DNA of 38,256 nt from Curtobacterium sp. MCBA15_008 (lineage in GTDB: Bacteria; Actinomycetota; Actinomycetes; Actinomycetales; Microbacteriaceae): the NCBI RefSeq assembly GCF_001865065.1, contig NZ_MJGN01000016.1:12832-51087 (forward strand). The letters are read 5' to 3'. A program made the position numbers and the translations under genes. The notes beneath the pieces were generated by a model that was not told where the DNA came from, made no database searches, and saw only the letters and a program-made list of their open reading frames with translations. Positions 25,827-33,962 of this stretch are shown here, in pieces (within the stretch, counting starts at the first letter, position 1; every line of letters starts with the position of its first letter).

Positions 25827-26576
25827 ATGGCAGTCACCGAGATCTGGCTCGTGCGGCACGGTGAATCCACCGCGAACGTCGCAGCCGAACAGGCCGAGGC
25901 CGAGGGCGCGGACGTCATCGAGGTCGACCACCGGGACGCCGACGTCCCCCTGAGCTCCCTGGGCGAGGACCAGTCGCGTGCGCTGGGCGCCGAGCTCGCC
26001 GAGCGTGGCGTCGACGACGTGCCCGTCGCGCTGTGGGTCTCGCCCTACCTGCGGGCACAGCAGACGATCGCGCTGGCGCTCGCCGCAGGTGGCCTCGCCG
26101 AACCACCGAAGCGAGTCGACGAGCGGCTGCGCGACCGCGAGCTCGGCGTCCTCGACCGGCTGACCCGGACCGGCGTGCGCAACCGGTTTCCCGAGGAAGA
26201 AGCGCGCCGTCAGTGGCTCGGCAAGTACTACCACCGACCTGCGGGCGGAGAGTCCTGGGCGGACATGATGCTCCGGCTCCGATCAGTCCTCGTCGACGTC
26301 GATCGGCTCGAGGCTCCCGAGCGGCTCGTGATCGCGGCCCACGATGCGGTCGTGATGCTCACCGTGGCGGTCTGCCTCGACCTCGACGAGCCGGCGCTCA
26401 CCGACTTCGCCGCGACGCACACGGTCGCCAACGCGTCGCTGACACGACTTCGGCGAGAGGGACTCGGATCCCCGTGGCAGCTCGAGGAGTTCTCCGCTGT
26501 GGAGCACCTCACCGAGGACGCCGAGGCCGAGGTCACAGTGCACAGCGGCCGGAAGGACGACGTCCGTGCCGGCTGA
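25827..26576 (+). CDS. Histidine phosphatase (phosphoglycerate-mutase-like) family protein
   Basis: The 249-residue protein carries the RHG signature IWLVRHGEST with phospho-acceptor H11, and SPYLRAQQTI after strand two. RLRDRELGVLDRL and a late IAAHDAVVML supply the second active-site His. A 20-residue insertion (AEQAEAEGADVIEVDHRDAD) after the RHG motif is unlike classic PhoE/GpmB proteins. Members dephosphorylate small metabolites; the substrate cannot be assigned. The end overlaps the next gene by 11 bases, so the pair is an operon, possibly linking metabolite damage control. Confidence 0.87.
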   Translation: MAVTEIWLVRHGESTANVAAEQAEAEGADVIEVDHRDADVPLSSLGEDQSRALGAELAERGVDDVPVALWVSPYLRAQQTIALALAAGGLAEPPKRVDERLRDRELGVLDRLTRTGVRNRFPEEEARRQWLGKYYHRPAGGESWADMMLRLRSVLVDVDRLEAPERLVIAAHDAVVMLTVAVCLDLDEPALTDFAATHTVANASLTRLRREGLGSPWQLEEFSAVEHLTEDAEAEVTVHSGRKDDVRAG

Positions 26577-27429
26577 GTCGATCACCCCGAACTCCCTGCG
26601 TGACTGGCCCCTCCCGGAGCCCGGCGCCGGGAAGTACGGGCGCGGGCAGGTGCTCGTCGTCGGCGGCGCTGCCCGGACGCCCGGCGCGGCGATGCTCTCC
26701 GCGCTCGCGGCGCTTCGTGTCGGGGCAGGTCGGCTCACCCTCGCTGTGGGTCGGAGCGTCGCGGCCGAGGTCGCCGTCGCGGTGCCCGAGTCGGGTGTCG
26801 AACCCCTCGACGAGGACGATGCCGGGCACATCGCGGTCGGTGCCTTCCACGCACTCGGCGACGACGCCGGCGGCGCGGACGCGGTGCTGATCGGCCCAGG
26901 CCTCGACGAGCCGGACGGCACGCGTGATCTCGTCGCCCACATCGCCGAGCTGGTCGGGGACGAGACGTGCGTGGTCCTCGACGCCTTCGCGCTGGGCGTG
27001 GCGTCCGACGTCGCGGATCGGCTCGAACCACTTCGCGGCCGGCTCGTCATGACCCCGAACAGCGGCGAGGCCGAGCGGCTGCTCGGTCGGCCGTGCGGGG
27101 ACGACGACGAAGCCGACGCCCTCGAGATCGCTGACCGCTACGGTGCGGTCGTCGCGCTGTCCGACGTGATCGCAGCGCCGGACGGGCGCACCTGGGCGAA
27201 GGGCACCGGTGCCGGAGGACTCGGGACGAGCGGGAGCGGCGACGTGCTCTCCGGCGTGGTCGTGGGGCTCCTCGCACGAGGTGCCGACCCGGCACAGGCA
27301 GCAGCGTGGGCATCGTCGGTGCACGCAACCGCGGGCGATCGTCTGGCCGTACAAGTGGGGCCCCTCGGCTACCTGGCGAGCGAACTCCTCATCGAGATCC
27401 CGCGGGTCCTCGTCGAACTCGGGCGCTGA
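26566..27429 (+). CDS. nnrD: ADP-dependent NAD(P)H-hydrate dehydratase
   Basis: This 287-residue enzyme repairs NAD(P)H hydrate, using ADP to restore NAD(P)H. The ribokinase-like fold shows GKYGRGQVLVVGGAARTPGAAMLSALAALRVGAG, LIGPGLDEPDGT, VVLDAFAL, MTPNSGEAERLLG and the catalytic GSGD (223-226) in TSGSGDVLSGVVVGLLARG. It is a stand-alone dehydratase; the epimerase partner domain (NnrE) is absent from the window. The start is GTG 26566, overlapping the phosphatase gene, with GGAAGGA (26551-26557) 8 bases upstream. Repeat array C follows the stop. Confidence 0.92.
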   Translation: MPAESITPNSLRDWPLPEPGAGKYGRGQVLVVGGAARTPGAAMLSALAALRVGAGRLTLAVGRSVAAEVAVAVPESGVEPLDEDDAGHIAVGAFHALGDDAGGADAVLIGPGLDEPDGTRDLVAHIAELVGDETCVVLDAFALGVASDVADRLEPLRGRLVMTPNSGEAERLLGRPCGDDDEADALEIADRYGAVVALSDVIAAPDGRTWAKGTGAGGLGTSGSGDVLSGVVVGLLARGADPAQAAAWASSVHATAGDRLAVQVGPLGYLASELLIEIPRVLVELGR

Positions 27430-27461
27430 GCGACTCCAGGCGGGCCGTTCGAGCCCATCGC

Positions 27462-27588
27462 GCGCGCATTAGGAAGCGGATCCGCGCGTAGGCAGTCGGA
27501 AGTTCCTGCTTCCTATGCGCGATTCTTCCTCCCACGCGCGGAATGACCTCCCACGCGCGGAACGACCTGCCACGCGCGGAACGACCTC
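27462..27588. repeat. Convergent-unit repeat array C with 37-nt hairpin core
   Basis: The core is 27482-27518 (GCGCGT to ATGCGC). One direct unit starts at 27462 (GCGCATTAGG). Four inverted 19-base units start at 27513, 27532, 27551 and 27570 with exact 19-base spacing, the last three beginning ACGCGCGGAA. It fills the gap between the convergent nnrD and YdeI-like genes and is the clearest of the three arrays. Confidence 0.9.
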
Positions 27589-27596
27589 AGGCGCCC

Positions 27597-28034
27597 CTAC
27601 CCGCGCAGCGCCTCCACAGCCTTCTCGATGCGCCGGGCCCGGGTCTCCGGCGCCTTCGCCTGCTCCACGGGGTCCACGAGCGCCCGCTGCCGTGAGCCCG
27701 ACAGCGTGTCGAACGCCGCCCGCACGCCCGCCGCGGTCAGCGCCGCGTCGAGGTCGTCCGGCACGTCGACCACCCGCGGCAGCGCATCGATCTCGAGCGT
27801 GACCTCGACGGAGTCCCCGGCCGCGACCCCGGCGGCCGCACGGTGCTCGGCGGAGAGCGGCACGAGGAACTGCTCGTTCATCACGCCGACGGTGGACCGG
27901 TAGGTGTACCCGCCGTTGATCGTGACCACCACGGACGGGCGCTTCCCGGAACCGAGCGCCTCGATGACGGCGGGCGGGACCGGCAGGCCGGTAGCCGTCT
28001 TCCGTGCTTGCAGGACCGTCGTCGTGAACCGCAT
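27597..28034 (-). CDS. DUF1905/YdeI-like (bacteriocin-protection) family protein
   Basis: The 145-residue protein begins MRFTTTVLQARKTATGLPVP and continues VVVTINGGYTYRSTVGVM, the small beta-barrel DUF1905 domain. The helical YdeI/OmpD-associated tail DDLDAALTAAGVRAAFDTLS...AKAPETRARRIEKAVEALRG follows. The fold is common in actinobacteria; a role in resistance to cationic peptides is reported for some relatives but not certain here. The start is ATG 28034 because GGAGG lies 5 bases upstream on the minus strand. The frame stays open to 29402 only as a shadow of the ABC gene. A possible -10, TACGGT (28073-28078, minus), would give a 30-base leader. Confidence 0.85.
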   Translation of the reverse strand: MRFTTTVLQARKTATGLPVPPAVIEALGSGKRPSVVVTINGGYTYRSTVGVMNEQFLVPLSAEHRAAAGVAAGDSVEVTLEIDALPRVVDVPDDLDAALTAAGVRAAFDTLSGSRQRALVDPVEQAKAPETRARRIEKAVEALRG

Positions 28035-28211
28035 CCGCGCCTCCAGAGCCGAACGAAACCAGAACCGAGCAAACCGTACAGCCGCACCCGCTGTTCCGTC
28101 ACCGTTCACCACCGCAGCACGGGCCGGAAACCGGGCGCGTCCACGATCATCCAGAACCCGAACCCCGGGCCGAATTCCCGCAGCACCCGAAGCACCCGAA
28201 AGGCACACCCA

Positions 28212-29357
28212 GTGCAGCACAAGCGCACCCTGGCCGGCCTCGCCCTGGCCGCCGCAGCGATCGTCACCCTCGCCGGATGCTCGGCGACGAGCTCGGCCAC
28301 CCCCGGCTCCGACGGCGACACCGACTGGAAGACCGCCACCAGCGCCGAGTCGGCCGGTGGCATGGACGCCCTCGTCAAGGCCGCCAAGGCCGAGGGACAG
28401 CTCAACGTCATCGCCCTGCCGCCGTCGTGGGCGAACTACGGCAAGATCATCGACGGCTTCACCAAGAAGTACGACATCAAGGTCAACTCCGCGAACCCGA
28501 ACGGCTCGAGCGCCGACGAGGTCGCCGCCGTGAAGTCGCAGAAGGGGCAGTCCACCGCTCCCGACGTGCTCGACCTCGGCAACGCGGTCCTGCAGGAGAA
28601 CCTCGACCTGCTGACCGACTACAAGGTCGCGAACTGGTCGGACATCCCGGACACGCTGAAGGACGAGAAGGGCGCGTGGACCCGCGACTACACCGGCCTC
28701 ATGTCGATCGGGTACGACTCCTCGAAGGTCTCGGACGCGCCGAAGGACCTGAAGGACCTGCTCGGCTCCGAGTACAAGGGCAAGGTCTCCATCGCCGGCG
28801 ACCCGACGCAGGCGAACCAGGCCGCGTCCGCCGTGTACCTCGCCGCGCTCGAGAACGGCGGCTCGGCCGACGACATCACGAAGGGTGTCGACTACTTCGG
28901 CAAGCTGAAGCAGGCCGGCAACTTCCAGAACGTGCTGCCGACGCAGGCCACGGTCGCCTCGGGTGAGACCCCGGTCGTCGTCCAGTGGTCGTACAACAAC
29001 CTCGCGTGGGGTCCGGCAGCCGGTGCGTCCGGCAACACGCACTGGAAGACCGTCGTCCCGAAGGGGCAGGCGCTCGGCTCGTACTACTCGCAGGCGATCA
29101 GCAAGGACGCGCCGCACCCCGCGGCCGCGCGCCTCTGGCAGGAGTACATCGCCAGCCCCGAGGTGCAGAACCTGTACCTGCAGGCCGGCGCCTTCCCGTC
29201 GACCCTCACGGCGCTGGAGAAGTCCGGCAAGGTGGACCAGGACGCCCTCGACGCCGCCGGTGGCGCGCCGAAGGACTACGTCGAGCTGACCGACGCGCAG
29301 GTCGCAGCTGCGGCCAAGGTGCTGTCGGCCAAGTGGTCCGCCACGATGGGGTCCTGA
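28212..29357 (+). CDS. ABC importer substrate-binding lipoprotein (polyamine/phosphonate/iron class)
   Basis: The 381-residue protein starts with a lipoprotein signal (MQHKRTLAGLALAAAAIVTL, then AGC with C23). It continues as a small family 1/PotD-AfuA-type binding protein: GQLNVIALPPSWANYGKIID, APDVLDLGNAVLQENLDLL, MSIGYDSSKVSDAPKDLKDL and VVQWSYNNLAWGP. This class binds polyamines, 2-aminoethylphosphonate, thiamine or ferric iron; the ligand cannot be read from sequence. The start is GTG 28212 with GAAAGG (28198-28203) 8 bases upstream. The following permease begins 5 bases after its stop. The 177 bases upstream, shared with the divergent YdeI-like gene, hold CCGAA-rich repeats but no operator I can name. 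Confidence 0.9.
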   Translation: MQHKRTLAGLALAAAAIVTLAGCSATSSATPGSDGDTDWKTATSAESAGGMDALVKAAKAEGQLNVIALPPSWANYGKIIDGFTKKYDIKVNSANPNGSSADEVAAVKSQKGQSTAPDVLDLGNAVLQENLDLLTDYKVANWSDIPDTLKDEKGAWTRDYTGLMSIGYDSSKVSDAPKDLKDLLGSEYKGKVSIAGDPTQANQAASAVYLAALENGGSADDITKGVDYFGKLKQAGNFQNVLPTQATVASGETPVVVQWSYNNLAWGPAAGASGNTHWKTVVPKGQALGSYYSQAISKDAPHPAAARLWQEYIASPEVQNLYLQAGAFPSTLTALEKSGKVDQDALDAAGGAPKDYVELTDAQVAAAAKVLSAKWSATMGS

Positions 29358-29362
29358 CCAGC

Positions 29363-30349
29363 ATGACCACCGCATCGGCACCGGCCGCGCCCGGCGCAGC
29401 ACCTGCGACGGCGACGGCGGGACCCCGCACCGCGGGGCCCGCCGCCACCAGCGCCGCGGCCGCCGATGCCACCGCCCGCCGCGTCGCCGGACCCCGTGTC
29501 CGGCGCCGCGGCGGCGTCGCGTGGCTCGGTCTCACCCCGTTCGCCGCGTACGTCCTGCTCTTCCTCGCCGTCCCCGCGGTCATCGCGGTCGGCAGCGGCT
29601 TCTTCGACGGATCAGGACGTTTCACGGTCGCGAACCTCGCGGCGTTCGCGGACCCGTCGGTCCTCCGCGCGTTCGGCGGCTCCTTCGCACTGTCCGCCGT
29701 CTCCGCGGTCATCGGTGCCGTCATCGGAGCGGTCGTCTGCTGGGCGCTCGCCGCCCTGCGCCCCGACGGTGTCGTCCGGTCGATGATCGACTCGGCCGCG
29801 AGCGTCCTCGCCCAGTTCGGCGGCGTCATGCTCGCGTTCGCGTTCATCGCGACGATCGGCGCGCAGGGACTCGTCACCACGTGGCTCGTCTCGGCCTTCC
29901 ACGTCGACCTCAACGCGAACGGCGCCTTCCTCTACACGGTGCCCGGGCTCGTCATCCCCTACGTCTACTTCCAGGTGCCGCTGATGGTCCTGACGTTCAT
30001 GCCCGCCCTCGAGGGCGTGAAGACCCAGTGGGGCGAGGCCGCCGCCACCCTCGGAGCGTCCCGCCTGACGTACTGGCGGCGCATCGGCCTGCCCGTGCTG
30101 GCGCCCGCCTTCTGGGGATCGCTGCTCCTGCTCTTCGCGAACGGCTTCTCGTCGTTCGCGACCGCCGCGGCGCTCATCTCCCAGGGCGGCATCGTGCCGC
30201 TCACCATCCGCACGCAGCTCACGAGCGAGACGATCATCGGCCTGCAGAACGTCGCGGGCGTGCTCGCCTTCGGCATGGTGGTCGTGATGGCCGTCGTGAT
30301 GGCCGGGTACTCGCTGCTGCAGCGCCGGGCCGCCAGGTGGCAGCGATGA
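29363..30349 (+). CDS. ABC importer permease 1 (PotB-like)
   Basis: This 328-residue inner-membrane subunit has an unusually Ala/Thr/Pro-rich N-terminus of about 45 residues before the first span (LGLTPFAAYVLLFLAVPAVI). About six spans follow. The EAA loop is WGEAAATLGASRLTYWRRIGLP, and FLYTVPGLVIPYVYFQVPLM is typical of PotB/AfuB-like permeases. It starts at ATG 29363, 5 bases after the binding-protein stop. Its own stop overlaps the next start (ATGA at 30346). Together with the next two genes it makes a complete importer. Confidence 0.9.
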   Translation: MTTASAPAAPGAAPATATAGPRTAGPAATSAAAADATARRVAGPRVRRRGGVAWLGLTPFAAYVLLFLAVPAVIAVGSGFFDGSGRFTVANLAAFADPSVLRAFGGSFALSAVSAVIGAVIGAVVCWALAALRPDGVVRSMIDSAASVLAQFGGVMLAFAFIATIGAQGLVTTWLVSAFHVDLNANGAFLYTVPGLVIPYVYFQVPLMVLTFMPALEGVKTQWGEAAATLGASRLTYWRRIGLPVLAPAFWGSLLLLFANGFSSFATAAALISQGGIVPLTIRTQLTSETIIGLQNVAGVLAFGMVVVMAVVMAGYSLLQRRAARWQR

Positions 30350-31220
30350 GCGCGGCCGTCGGCTCGCGTCCGGCGCGCACGACGTCCGCACGGCCTGGAG
30401 GCACGACTCGCGTCCCCCGCTTCGGCGCGTCCCCGTCGCGGGTCACCGCCGCGATCGTGCTGATCGTGATCGGTCTCGTGTTCGCCGTCCCCCTCGTCGC
30501 CCTCGCGCAGTTCACCTTCCGTCAGGGAACCGACGGTGGCCTGACGCTCGCGCACTACAGCGCGCTGGCGGACCCGGTCAACGCGGCGACGTACCAGCCG
30601 GTGTTCGACGGCCTCGGCGCCTCGCTCCTCATCGCGCTCATCACGGTCGCGATCGTGCTGTTCGTCCTCCTGCCCGCGCAGATCATCACCGCGCTCCGGT
30701 ACCCGCGCCTCCGCCGCGTCCTCGAGTTCGTGTGCATCGTGCCGATCACCGTCCCCGTCGTCGTGCTGGTCGTGGGGTTCATCCCCGTGTACCAGGTCGT
30801 CGCGCAGGTCTTCGGCTCTGGGGCGTGGACGCTGGCCTTCGCGATCGGCATCATCTCGCTGCCGTTCGCGTTCCGGCCGATCGCCGCCGCCATCACCGCG
30901 ATGGACATGGCAGTGCTCACCGAAGCAGCGCGCTCGCTCGGCGCCTCGTGGTGGACGGTGACCTGGCGCGTGCTGCTGCCGAACCTCCGCCGGGGGATCA
31001 CCGCCGCCTGCTTCCTCACCATCACGGTCGTCCTCGGCGAGTACACCCTCGCCTCGTTCCTCTCCCGCACGACGTTCCAGACGGCACTCGTGCTCGTGCA
31101 GCAGACCGACCCGTACGTCGCCGCGATCTTCTCGCTCGGTGCGCTCGTGTTCGGCTTCGTGCTGCTCGTCGTCATCGGCCGGATCGGACGACGCCGCCCG
31201 CGCACCCCGAAGGACCCCGC

Positions 31221-31224
<4 letters not shown>
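30346..31224 (+). CDS. ABC importer permease 2 (PotC-like)
   Basis: The 292-residue subunit has a basic N-terminal tail and about six spans (AIVLIVIGLVFAVPLVALAQ first). The EAA loop LTEAARSLGASWWTVTWRVLLP is the PotC form. The ATG lies in a 4-base overlap with the upstream stop, and the stop overlaps the ATPase start (ATGA at 31221), so the three membrane-complex genes are tightly coupled and probably made in matched amounts. Confidence 0.9.
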
Positions 31225-32291
<1,067 letters not shown>

Positions 32292-32314
32292 CCGCCGCCC
32301 TACCCGCCCTCGCA

Positions 32315-32588
32315 AAAGCGACAGTTCTCGCCGGCGTCGGCCCACCGCCACCGCGAAAGCGACAGCTCTCGGCGGAAGGTTCGCAGCCTTCTGTCGCTTT
32401 CGCGGAAGGGGTGCGGCCGGCGGGGTCGACGGGACGACACGGCGGACTGGAGGCGCGGGACGGCGCCGCCACGGGCCTCCCGTCCGGTCGTGGTCGCCAA
32501 AGCGACAGATCGCGCTCCCGACCGTGCTCCGCACCGCGAAAGCGACAGATGAGCGCCGTTTTTTCACGGAGTTCTGTCGCTTTGGCGG
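32315..32588. repeat. Composite repeat region D: AAAGCGACAG hairpins around a palindrome
   Basis: The word AAAGCGACAG occurs directly at 32315, 32356, 32499 and 32539, and inverted (CTGTCGCTTT) at 32391 and 32574. Each half has a lone direct copy, then 41 or 40 bases later a hairpin spanning exactly 45 bases from word to word. Hairpin 1 has 15 perfect pairs (32351-32365/32391-32405), and hairpin 2 has 16 with one mismatch. Between the halves lies 32443-32486, a GC palindrome (GGACTGGAGGC ... GCCTCCCGTCC) related to 19354-19394. This region accounts for nearly all of the 326-base gene-free gap. Confidence 0.9.
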
Positions 32589-32617
32589 GGACGACGCGAC
32601 GCGCTCGGACCGAACGG

Positions 32618-33097
32618 TCAGCGCTGGAAGCGCGCCGCAGGCTCGTGGGACAGGGCCGCCTCGACGCGGGCGAGCATGTTCGCCGGCATCTCGGGCAGCG
32701 CGTCGAGCGGCGCCCAGAACGCCTCGGTGTTCTCGCCGTCGGCGGGGAAGGGATCACCGGACACGTACCGGCAGGCGAACACGAGGTCGAGGTACTGCGC
32801 CCGGTCGCCGTTCGCGTACGTCATCTCCGGCAGGACCTGCACCCACGCCAGTCGCTCGGCGACGGCGACGACGTCGGCTTCCTCGAGGACCTCGCGTTCG
32901 GCGGCGACCGCGGGTTCCTCGCCCGGGTCGACGATCCCGGTGACGGGCGTGAACGCGGCGTTGTCGGCCCGACGCACCACGAGCAGCTCGCGGTTGGACC
33001 CGGTCCCGCGGGTGACCACGGCGGTGACCCCCGTCAGCCAGAGCGGCTCGGTGCCGATCTTCGAACGCAGGGACAGGACGAAGTCAGGCGTGGGCAT
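32618..33097 (-). CDS. Nudix hydrolase
   Basis: The 159-residue protein contains a full Nudix box: G-x5-E-x7-R-E-V-x-E-E in GIVDPGEEPAVAAEREVLEE. The fold starts WLTGVTAVVTRGTGSNRELLV and ends EAFWAPLDALPEM. It cleaves a nucleoside diphosphate linked to another moiety; the specific substrate is unknown. The start is ATG 33097, with TAGCGT on the minus strand (33104-33109) 6 bases upstream. It is divergent from nagB, and the perfect operator at 33132-33147 lies in its -35 region, so both genes may answer to the same GntR regulator. A nucleotide-sugar substrate would fit but is speculative. Confidence 0.9.
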   Translation of the reverse strand: MPTPDFVLSLRSKIGTEPLWLTGVTAVVTRGTGSNRELLVVRRADNAAFTPVTGIVDPGEEPAVAAEREVLEEADVVAVAERLAWVQVLPEMTYANGDRAQYLDLVFACRYVSGDPFPADGENTEAFWAPLDALPEMPANMLARVEAALSHEPAARFQR

Positions 33098-33103
33098 GCC
33101 GCC

Positions 33104-33109
33104 ACGCTA
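33104..33109 (-). promoter_or_regulatory. Leaderless -10 box TAGCGT for the Nudix gene
   Basis: Read on the minus strand, TAGCGT precedes ATG 33097 by 6 bases. Confidence 0.55.
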
Positions 33110-33131
33110 CCCACACCCGGCCCTGTCGCGG

Positions 33132-33147
33132 ACTGGTCATGACCAGT
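33132..33147. promoter_or_regulatory. DasR/NagR-type operator (dre site)
   Basis: ACTGGTCATGACCAGT is a perfect 16-base palindrome. It matches the ACTGGTCTAGACCAGT-type consensus bound by GntR regulators of aminosugar metabolism (DasR, NagR/YvoA). It ends on the first base of the nagB -10 box (33147-33152), so a bound repressor would block the promoter. The regulator gene is not in this window. Confidence 0.88.
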
Positions 33148-33152
33148 AGGGT
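33147..33152 (+). promoter_or_regulatory. Leaderless -10 box TAGGGT for nagB
   Basis: TAGGGT is followed by 6 bases and GTG 33159. It overlaps the operator by one base. Confidence 0.6.
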
Positions 33153-33158
33153 GGTGGC

Positions 33159-33944
33159 GTGGAGATCATCATCCTGCCCACGCCGGCTGAGGTCGGTCGC
33201 GTCGCCGCGGCCAAGATCGCCTCCGTCGTCGCGAAGAAGCCGTCCGCCGTCATCGGAGTCGCCACCGGGTCCAGCCCGCAGGGCATCTACGCCGACCTGC
33301 AGCGTCGTGTCGACGCGGGGGAGATCTCGTTCGCCGAGGCCCGCGCGTTCGCCCTCGACGAGTACGTCGGCATCCCGCTCGAGCACCCCGAGTCCTACGC
33401 CAGCGTCATCGCCCGCGACGTCATCGCACCGCTCGGGTTCGACCCGTCGCGGGTGCGGGTGCCGGACGGCCGTGCCGACGACCTCGAGTTCGCCGCGAAG
33501 GAGTACGACGCCGCGATCCGTGCCGCCGGCGGGGTCGACGTGCAGATCCTCGGCATCGGCGCCAACGGGCACATCGGGTTCAACGAGCCGACGTCCTCGT
33601 TCGCGTCCCGCACCCGCATCAAGACCCTCGCGCCGTCCACGCGCGAGGCGAACGCCCGCTTCTTCGACTCGCTCGACCAGGTGCCGACGCACTGCATGAC
33701 GCAGGGCCTCGGCACGATCCTCGATGCCCGCGAACTGGTCCTCGTGGCGCAGGGCTCGTCGAAGGCCGACGCCGTGGCAGCCGCGGTCGAGGGGCCGCTC
33801 AGCTCGTTCGTCCCCGGGTCCGCGTTGCAGCTGCACGAGCACGCGACCGTCGTCGTCGACGAGGAAGCCGCCGCCGGCCTGCAGCTCGCCGACTACTACC
33901 GCTACACGTACGCGAACAAGCCCGCCTGGCAGCTGTTCGAGTAG
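33159..33944 (+). CDS. nagB: Glucosamine-6-phosphate deaminase
   Basis: NagB converts glucosamine-6-phosphate to fructose-6-phosphate and ammonia, feeding aminosugars from chitin or peptidoglycan into glycolysis. The 261-residue length and motifs fit: GVATGSSPQGIY, the catalytic pair D67-E68 in FALDEYVGI, H138 in GANGHIGFNEP (Gram-positive form, Asn in place of Asp at the preceding site), and KTLAPSTREANARFF. The start is GTG 33159, 6 bases after TAGGGT, a leaderless arrangement under a perfect DasR-type operator. nagA is not adjacent. The gene is convergent with the aminotransferase, with an 18-base gap. Confidence 0.96.
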   Translation: MEIIILPTPAEVGRVAAAKIASVVAKKPSAVIGVATGSSPQGIYADLQRRVDAGEISFAEARAFALDEYVGIPLEHPESYASVIARDVIAPLGFDPSRVRVPDGRADDLEFAAKEYDAAIRAAGGVDVQILGIGANGHIGFNEPTSSFASRTRIKTLAPSTREANARFFDSLDQVPTHCMTQGLGTILDARELVLVAQGSSKADAVAAAVEGPLSSFVPGSALQLHEHATVVVDEEAAAGLQLADYYRYTYANKPAWQLFE

Positions 33945-33962
33945 TCCCGCCGACCGGACCGA

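Noticed and set aside
27513..27588. CRISPR array
   Set aside because: Units are 19 bases back to back with no unique spacers, and no cas genes are nearby.
28035..29402. Long N-terminal extension of the YdeI-like protein
   Set aside because: It is antisense to the importer lipoprotein gene; GGAGG before ATG 28034 sets the true start.
32555..32570. T6 run as a rho-independent terminator
   Set aside because: The run lies in the loop of hairpin D2 and no stem directly precedes it on the plus strand.
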